Shown: positions 59,002 through 64,000 of the stretch, piece after piece
Layout: each line of letters starts with the position of its first letter
How positions within the stretch are numbered: position 1 is the first letter of the stretch
DNA from: Actinomycetota bacterium
GTDB taxonomy: Bacteria > Actinomycetota > Thermoleophilia > Gaiellales > Gaiellaceae
Reading direction: 5' to 3'
DNA: 64,000 bases
NCBI GenBank assembly: GCA_003161615.1
Contig: PMOB01000019.1
Span: forward strand, 52,728 to 116,727
Position numbers and translations under genes: made by a program
The notes under the pieces: model-generated
The model's database searches: none
Seen by the model: only the letters and a program-made list of their open reading frames with translations
Told to the model about the DNA's origin: nothing

Positions 59002-60184
59002 GCAGACCGCTCTCGCGACCAACCTCGACAAACACTTCGAGCGCCCGTTCGAGGTGGACGGGCTCGAGCGCCGCCGACATCTGGACGCGGATCCGCGCCG
59101 TTCCCTCCGGCACGACCGGATAACCGAAGCCGGTCACGAAGACGCCGCGCTCGAGCAGCTTCTGCGAGAGCTCGATCGCGCGCGCCGTCTCGCCGACGAT
59201 GATCGGGATGATCGCCGCCTCGCCGGGCAGCGGATCGAAGCCCGCCTCCCGCAGAGCGGCGCGGAACCAGCGCGTGTTCTCGTGCAGGCGCGCGACGCGT
59301 TCCGGCTCCGCCCGGAGGACACGCACCGCGGCGAGGGCCGAGCACGCGACCGTCGGCGGCAGCGCATTCGAGAAGAGCTGCGGCCGCGAGCGCTGCTGGA
59401 GCAGATCGCAGACCTCCTCCGTCGAGGCGACGTAGCCGCCGGCCGCGCCGCCGAGAGCCTTGCCGAGCGTCCCCGTCAGGACGTCGACCTGACCGAGCAC
59501 GCCGAAGTGCTCGACCACGCCGCGGCCGGTCTCGCCGACGACGCCGACACCGTGCGAGTCGTCGACGAGGACGATCGCATCGTGCTCGCGGGCGAGCTCG
59601 AGGATGTCCGGCAGCTTGGCGAGGTCTCCCTCCATCGAGAAGACGCCGTCCGTGAGGATCAGCTTGCGCTGGCCCTTCTCGCACGAGCCCAGCGCGTCGC
59701 GGAGCTCGCCCATGTCGGAGTGCTTGTAGACGAGCTTCCGCTCGGGTTTCGAGAGCCGGACGGCATCGATGATCGAAGCGTGGTTGAGCTCGTCGGAGAC
59801 GATCACCGTTTGCGCGTCGGCGAGGGTCGGGATTGCCGCCTCGTTCGCGTTCCAGCAGGAGACGTATGAGAGCGCGGCCTCGGTCTCGGACAGCTCGGCG
59901 AGCTCGCGCTCGAGCTCGAGATGCGGCGCGAACGTCCCGCAGATGAAGCGCACCGAGGCGGTTCCGGCTCCGTAGGTTCGGAGACCTTCGATCCCCGCCT
60001 CGATCACGGCCGGGTGGGCGGCAAGGCCGAGGTAGTTGTTCGACGAGAGGACGATCACCTCGCCGCGGCCCGCCATCTCGACAACCGGGCCTTGCGGCGA
60101 GGAGAGCACGTTGAACCGCTTGTACGTGCCGGCGTCCTGCAGGGAGTCGAGCTCCTTCCGGATGTCCTGTTCGAGGGCCTTCAT
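58994..60184 (-). CDS. kbl: Glycine C-acetyltransferase (2-amino-3-ketobutyrate CoA ligase)
   Basis: A 396-residue PLP enzyme splitting 2-amino-3-ketobutyrate with CoA into glycine and acetyl-CoA. Family blocks: LSSNNYLGLAAHP, YGAGTASVRFICGT, DELNHASIIDA, LVDDSHGVGVVG and the PLP lysine in TGTLGKALGG. The ATG at 60184 overlaps the tdh stop (ATGA), so the two-step threonine pathway is expressed as one unit. Confidence 0.95.
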   Translation of the reverse strand: MKALEQDIRKELDSLQDAGTYKRFNVLSSPQGPVVEMAGRGEVIVLSSNNYLGLAAHPAVIEAGIEGLRTYGAGTASVRFICGTFAPHLELERELAELSETEAALSYVSCWNANEAAIPTLADAQTVIVSDELNHASIIDAVRLSKPERKLVYKHSDMGELRDALGSCEKGQRKLILTDGVFSMEGDLAKLPDILELAREHDAIVLVDDSHGVGVVGETGRGVVEHFGVLGQVDVLTGTLGKALGGAAGGYVASTEEVCDLLQQRSRPQLFSNALPPTVACSALAAVRVLRAEPERVARLHENTRWFRAALREAGFDPLPGEAAIIPIIVGETARAIELSQKLLERGVFVTGFGYPVVPEGTARIRVQMSAALEPVHLERALEVFVEVGRESGLLT

Positions 60185-61242
60185 GCGGCTGCCTCCACTG
60201 TCTGTGCGTGCGGATGGATGACGATCTTGCAGGCGTCGCCGCTTGCCAGCAGCTCGAACGCGCTCTCGAACCCGTCCAGCCCGACCTCCGCGGTGATCAG
60301 AGGACGGAGGTCGACGACGTCATGCTCGAGCAGCCAGCGGGTGCGGTACCACGTGTCCCAGACCTGGCGGCCGCTCACGGCGGAGACGTCGAGGTTCTTG
60401 AAGATGAGCGCTTCCGCGACGTCGATCTCGACCGGGTGCGCCGGGATGCCGAAGAGGATGACGCGGCCGCCGTTGCGCGCGATCCGAAAAGCGTCGGCGA
60501 TCGCCTCGGGAGCGCCGGACATCTCGAAGACGACGTCCACGTGCTCGCCCTCGTTCTCCTCCCTGAAGGCCGCGGCGGTATCGGAAACGGCGGTGACATC
60601 GATCGCGACGTGCGCTCCCATCCTGCGCGCGAGGTCAAGCCGGAAGGGCCGAGTGTCGGAGGCGAGGACGCGGCCTGCGCCGGACGCGCGCGCGATTCCG
60701 ATGCTGAACAGCCCGACCGGCCCGCACCCGACGACGGCGACGCTCTTGCCGGCGAGGTCGGCGTGGGCGAGCGCGAAGACGGCGTTCCCGAACGGCTCCT
60801 GCAGCGTCGCGAGCTCGGACGGCAGCTTGTCGCGGTCGTTCTGCCAGATGACCGACTCGGGGACGGCGACGTACTCGGCGAAAGCGCCGTCGCGGTCGAC
60901 TCCGAGGATCTTCGTGAGCTCGCACATGTGCGCGCGGCCCGTGCGGCAGTGGACGCAGACACCACAGGTGACGTGGCTCTCGGCCGAGACGTAGTCCCCG
61001 ACCTGCGTCTGGCGGACGAGCGGCCCGACCTCGGCGACCGTTCCGGCAAATTCGTGGCCAAGGGTGAGCGGGGGCTTGATCCGGCGCTGCGCCCACTCGT
61101 CCCACTTGTAGATGTGGAGGTCTGTGCCGCAGATGCTCGCCGCCTCGACGCGAACGAGAACCTCGTCGTCGCCGATCGCCGGCACCGGCACTTCGACCAG
61201 GTCCAGGCCCGGCGCAGCGCGCAGCTTCCGCACCGCCCACAT
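60181..61242 (-). CDS. tdh: L-threonine 3-dehydrogenase
   Basis: A 353-residue zinc medium-chain dehydrogenase oxidising threonine to 2-amino-3-ketobutyrate with NAD. It has CGTDLHIYKWDEWAQ with the catalytic-zinc Cys and GHEFAG. The structural-zinc motif C-x2-C-x2-C-x7-C (CGVCVHCRTGRAHMC) and a GCGPVGLF Rossmann turn are also present. The ATG at 61242 follows GGAG by 6 nt; a GTG four codons earlier is the alternative. It feeds Kbl and shares its upstream DNA with the divergent fhs gene. Confidence 0.95.
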   Translation of the reverse strand: MWAVRKLRAAPGLDLVEVPVPAIGDDEVLVRVEAASICGTDLHIYKWDEWAQRRIKPPLTLGHEFAGTVAEVGPLVRQTQVGDYVSAESHVTCGVCVHCRTGRAHMCELTKILGVDRDGAFAEYVAVPESVIWQNDRDKLPSELATLQEPFGNAVFALAHADLAGKSVAVVGCGPVGLFSIGIARASGAGRVLASDTRPFRLDLARRMGAHVAIDVTAVSDTAAAFREENEGEHVDVVFEMSGAPEAIADAFRIARNGGRVILFGIPAHPVEIDVAEALIFKNLDVSAVSGRQVWDTWYRTRWLLEHDVVDLRPLITAEVGLDGFESAFELLASGDACKIVIHPHAQTVEAAA

Positions 61243-61359
61243 TTTCGACTCCACGGCTGGAGCCTATTCCGTCCAGCCGCGCCGGTATCCGCACCCCACC
61301 GTACGCGGACTGCGGCAATTACCTGTCGCAGCCCCGCAGGCGCATGCGAAGATCGATAC

Positions 61360-63003
61360 ATGAGCCAACCTTCGAGTCTTGAGATCGCCCAGGCCGCGCA
61401 ACTGCTTCCGATCACGGAGATCGCGGCGGCGGCCGGTATCGAGGAGGACGAGCTCGAGCCGTACGGCCGCTACAAGGCGAAGGTCTCGCACTCCGTCCTC
61501 GACCGGCTCGCCGACGTGCCCGACGGCAGGCTCGTCGCCGTCACCGCCATCACGCCGACGCCGGCCGGCGAGGGGAAGACGACCACCGCGGTCTCCCTCG
61601 CCCAAGGGCTCGGATTGCTCGGCGAACGCCCGATCCTCTGCCTGCGCGAGCCCTCCCTCGGACCGGTGTTCGGGATCAAGGGCGGCGCCGCCGGCGGCGG
61701 TCATGCCCAGGTCGTGCCGATGGAGGATCTCAACCTTCACTTCACCGGCGACCTGCACGCGATTACGGCCGCGAACAACCTCCTCGCCGCGATGCTCGAC
61801 GCGCACGTTCTACAAGGAAACGCTCTCGGCATCGATCCGCTCACGATCACCTGGCGACGCTGCCTCGACATGAACGACCGCTCGCTGCGCCAGATCGTGA
61901 CGGGGCTCGGCGGCAAGGTGAACGGAATCCCGCGCGAGACCGGCTTCGACATCACGGCCGCCTCCGAGGTGATGGCCATCCTCGCGATGTCGCGCGACCT
62001 CGCGGATCTGCGCGCGCGGCTCGGCGCGATCACCGTCGGCACGACGTACGAGGGAGAGCCGGTTACCGCCGAGCAGCTGCGCGCCGCGGGCTCCATGGCC
62101 GTGCTGCTGAAGGAGGCGATCAAGCCGAACCTCGTCCAGACGCTCGAGGGTGGCGCGGCGTTCGTCCACTGCGGGCCGTTCGCGAACATCGCGCACGGCA
62201 ACAGCTCCCTCATCGCCACGCGCACCGCGCTCAAGCTGGCCGACATCGTGATCACCGAGGGCGGCTTCGCGTCCGACCTCGGGATGGAGAAGTTCCTCGA
62301 CATCGTCGCTCGCACCGGCCGGCTGGTCCCGAGCGCGATCGTCCTCGTGGCGACCGTCCGCGCGCTCGAGCACCACGGCGACGGCGACCTCGAGAAGGGC
62401 GCCGACAACCTCGAGCGGCATCTCGGCATCGCCCGGACGTTCGGGCTGAACGCCGTCGTCGCCGTCAACGCCTTCCCGGGTGACAGCACGAAGGACCTCG
62501 ACCGCGTGCGTCAGCTCGCCCTCGAACGCGGCGCCTGGGCGGCGGAGATCAACTACGGCTTCGAGAAGGGAGGCGCTGGTGCGGTGACGCTCGCCGAGAC
62601 GGTCTCCGAGGCGGCGGCCCAGCCGTCCGCATTCGAGCCCATCTATTCGCTCGACCTCCCGATCCGGGAGAAGATCGAGGCCATCGCCACCCGCGTCTAC
62701 GGCGCCGACGGGATCGAGCTCCTGCCCGCGGCCAAGAAGGCGGCCGACCGTTATGAGAAGCAGGGGCTCGGCGGCCTCCCGATCTGCATGGCAAAGACGC
62801 ACCTCTCGCTGTCCCACGACCCGAAGCTGCGCAACGCGCCGACCGGCTTCACGGTGCCGGTGCGCGACATCCGCGCCTACACGGGAGCGGGCTGGCTCGT
62901 CGCGCTTTGCGGGGACATGCAGCAGATGCCGGGCCTCGGCAAGCAGCCGGCGGCGGCCGAGATCGATCTCGGACCCGACGGCCGCACCGTCGGGCTCTTC
63001 TAA
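61360..63003 (+). CDS. fhs: Formate-tetrahydrofolate ligase
   Basis: A 547-residue enzyme joining formate to tetrahydrofolate with ATP. The P-loop is PTPAGEGKTTT; EPSLGPVFGIKGGAAGGG, DMNDRSLRQI and GGFASDLGMEKF are typical. Length matches the family (about 555). The ATG at 61360 begins MSQPSSLEIAQA. With the formate dehydrogenase on the left, this gives the cell both a formate source or sink and entry to one-carbon metabolism. It is divergent from tdh. Confidence 0.96.
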   Translation: MSQPSSLEIAQAAQLLPITEIAAAAGIEEDELEPYGRYKAKVSHSVLDRLADVPDGRLVAVTAITPTPAGEGKTTTAVSLAQGLGLLGERPILCLREPSLGPVFGIKGGAAGGGHAQVVPMEDLNLHFTGDLHAITAANNLLAAMLDAHVLQGNALGIDPLTITWRRCLDMNDRSLRQIVTGLGGKVNGIPRETGFDITAASEVMAILAMSRDLADLRARLGAITVGTTYEGEPVTAEQLRAAGSMAVLLKEAIKPNLVQTLEGGAAFVHCGPFANIAHGNSSLIATRTALKLADIVITEGGFASDLGMEKFLDIVARTGRLVPSAIVLVATVRALEHHGDGDLEKGADNLERHLGIARTFGLNAVVAVNAFPGDSTKDLDRVRQLALERGAWAAEINYGFEKGGAGAVTLAETVSEAAAQPSAFEPIYSLDLPIREKIEAIATRVYGADGIELLPAAKKAADRYEKQGLGGLPICMAKTHLSLSHDPKLRNAPTGFTVPVRDIRAYTGAGWLVALCGDMQQMPGLGKQPAAAEIDLGPDGRTVGLF

Positions 63004-63075
63004 CTCGCGGAAAATCCACCTCTCCGGGGGTAAATCCCTGATGCCACGGCGGCGGCGCGGGACGAGGATCGAAGC

Positions 63076-63924
63076 ATGCAAGAGATGCTGATCACCGGTC
63101 GCGGGGGTGAAGGCGTCGTCCTCGCCTCGCAGCTCCTCGCGGACACGTTCGCGCGCGGCGGCTTTTACGTGCAGAGCTTCCCTGAGTTCAAGGCCGAGCG
63201 CCGCGGCGCGCCGCTCTCCGCCTTCCTCCGCTGGGACGACGAGCCGATCCGGCGCCGCTACAAGCTGCGCGAGTGCGACGTGCTCATGTCCATCTCCCCC
63301 TCGCCGCCGCCGGCGCGGGCCGTTGCGACGTTGCGGCCGGGCGGACTGCTGCTCGTCAACCGCGAGACCCGCTTCCCGCACTGCGGCGACTGGCACGTCG
63401 CGCATGTCCCCGGCTCGGGGATCGCGCGCCGCCACGGGATCCTCTCGGCAGAGGGCCGGCCGATGGGAAACGTCGCCGTCCTCGGCGCCGCCGTCAAACT
63501 GCTGCTGCCCGACGGGCTCGAGTTTCTCGAGCAGGCGATCCGCAGCCGGATGGGCGCGAAGATCGCCGAGCCGAACGTCGTCGCCGCGCAGGAGGGCTAC
63601 CGCCTCTGCGCGCGCCAGCACACGGTCGCGACCGACAGTTCCTATGAGCCGGAGCCCGCAGTCGCGCGGCCGCCGCTGCCGGTCTTCTCCGCGAGCTTCA
63701 TGGACACGCGCGTCAACAACACCGGCTCGTGGTCGCTCGAGCGGCCAGCGCTCCTCGCGGCCTGCAACGTCTGCGGCCTCTGCGCCCTGTTCTGCCCCGA
63801 GGGAGCGATGCGGCGCGAGGACGGGACGATGGTCATCGACTTCGACCACTGCAAGGGCTGCGGGATCTGCGAGGACGTCTGTCCGGTGCAGAACGCGATC
63901 ACGATGGAGGAGGTGCTCGTATGA
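63076..63924 (+). CDS. 2-oxoacid:ferredoxin oxidoreductase gamma-delta fusion subunit
   Basis: A 282-residue subunit. Residues ~1-185 are the gamma (PorC-like) domain starting LITGRGGEGVVLASQLLADT. The C-terminal ~80 residues are the delta ferredoxin with two 4Fe-4S motifs, CNVCGLCALFC and CKGCGICEDVC. It transfers electrons from oxidative decarboxylation of pyruvate or another 2-oxoacid to ferredoxin. The stop overlaps the alpha-subunit start (ATGA). It follows fhs by 72 bp on the same strand. Confidence 0.92.
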   Translation: MQEMLITGRGGEGVVLASQLLADTFARGGFYVQSFPEFKAERRGAPLSAFLRWDDEPIRRRYKLRECDVLMSISPSPPPARAVATLRPGGLLLVNRETRFPHCGDWHVAHVPGSGIARRHGILSAEGRPMGNVAVLGAAVKLLLPDGLEFLEQAIRSRMGAKIAEPNVVAAQEGYRLCARQHTVATDSSYEPEPAVARPPLPVFSASFMDTRVNNTGSWSLERPALLAACNVCGLCALFCPEGAMRREDGTMVIDFDHCKGCGICEDVCPVQNAITMEEVLV

Positions 63925-64000
63925 GCATGGAGCTGCCGCAGGGACGCACCGTCCTCACCGGCAACGAGGCGGCCGCCGTCGCGGTCGTGCTCGCACGGGC
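63921..64000 (+). CDS. 2-oxoacid:ferredoxin oxidoreductase alpha subunit (partial)
   Basis: The gene starts with ATG at 63921 and leaves the window after about 26 residues. ELPQGRTVLTGNEAAAVAVV matches the start of PorA-type alpha subunits (GNEAAA). It is translationally coupled to the gamma-delta subunit. The identity relies on this short stretch and the operon context. Confidence 0.8.
   Translation, partial: MSMELPQGRTVLTGNEAAAVAVVLAR

Overview
The window is a compact, high-GC chromosomal segment with mostly translationally coupled genes (ATGA, GTGA and TGATG junctions), frequent GTG starts and no intact tRNA, rRNA, insertion sequence or CRISPR array. A PimA-like glycosyltransferase, SARP regulator, RskA-type anti-sigma factor, UvrD2-like HRDC helicase, DUF5996 protein and P450-type ferredoxin point to an actinobacterium. 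The mix with sedolisins, tryptophanase and a formate dehydrogenase suggests a deep-branching soil or sediment lineage such as Thermoleophilia; that placement is inference.

Left part (0-13 kb): a partial thioredoxin-fold gene, a DEAD-box RNA helicase, a cold-shock protein whose ribosome-binding site is buried in a hairpin, three small coupled genes, a hemolysin III-type membrane protein, a CaiB/BaiF CoA-transferase, a UvrD2-like helicase, tryptophanase, and a three-gene NAD-linked formate dehydrogenase. The catalytic formate dehydrogenase gene reads through an in-frame UGA that has a good bacterial SECIS hairpin, so it is a selenoprotein. The alpha subunit is also split, with its first Fe4S4 subdomain encoded by the third gene.

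Middle part (13-42 kb): a 2268-residue secreted protein, an ArsR-type regulator divergent from a dienelactone hydrolase, a flavin oxidoreductase, two coupled secreted sedolisins divergent from an ECF sigma/anti-sigma pair, a PQQ-propeller lipoprotein with a dimethylformamidase-like partner, and then the most unusual operon: a SARP regulator fused to a degenerate SIR2-like domain, coupled to a membrane-anchored nSTAND NTPase with a long WD40 propeller. Small metabolic and secreted genes follow, including a HAD protein lacking its nucleophile Asp and a type 1 copper protein.

Redox region (42-50.4 kb): a two-component system sits between two outward-pointing operons. Each encodes tiny secreted or anchored proteins, several with His/Asp/Gly tails, and a paralogous heme-binding ferric-reductase-like membrane protein; one adds ApbE flavinyltransferase and the other a 3Fe-4S ferredoxin. 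The same 10-bp motif lies upstream of both operons, suggesting a single regulator controls both. A diguanylate cyclase closes the right side.

Right part (50-64 kb): an ECF sigma factor overlapped antisense by a STAS-like reading frame, a secreted HEHNE-motif protein, a structured leader with an intrinsic terminator in front of an R2-like di-iron oxidase, a PimA-like glycosyltransferase, UBP zinc finger and DUF5996 genes, a cation exchanger, threonine catabolism (kbl-tdh), formate-tetrahydrofolate ligase and the start of a 2-oxoacid:ferredoxin oxidoreductase operon. With the formate dehydrogenase, these give the cell formate, one-carbon, glycine and ferredoxin-linked metabolism.
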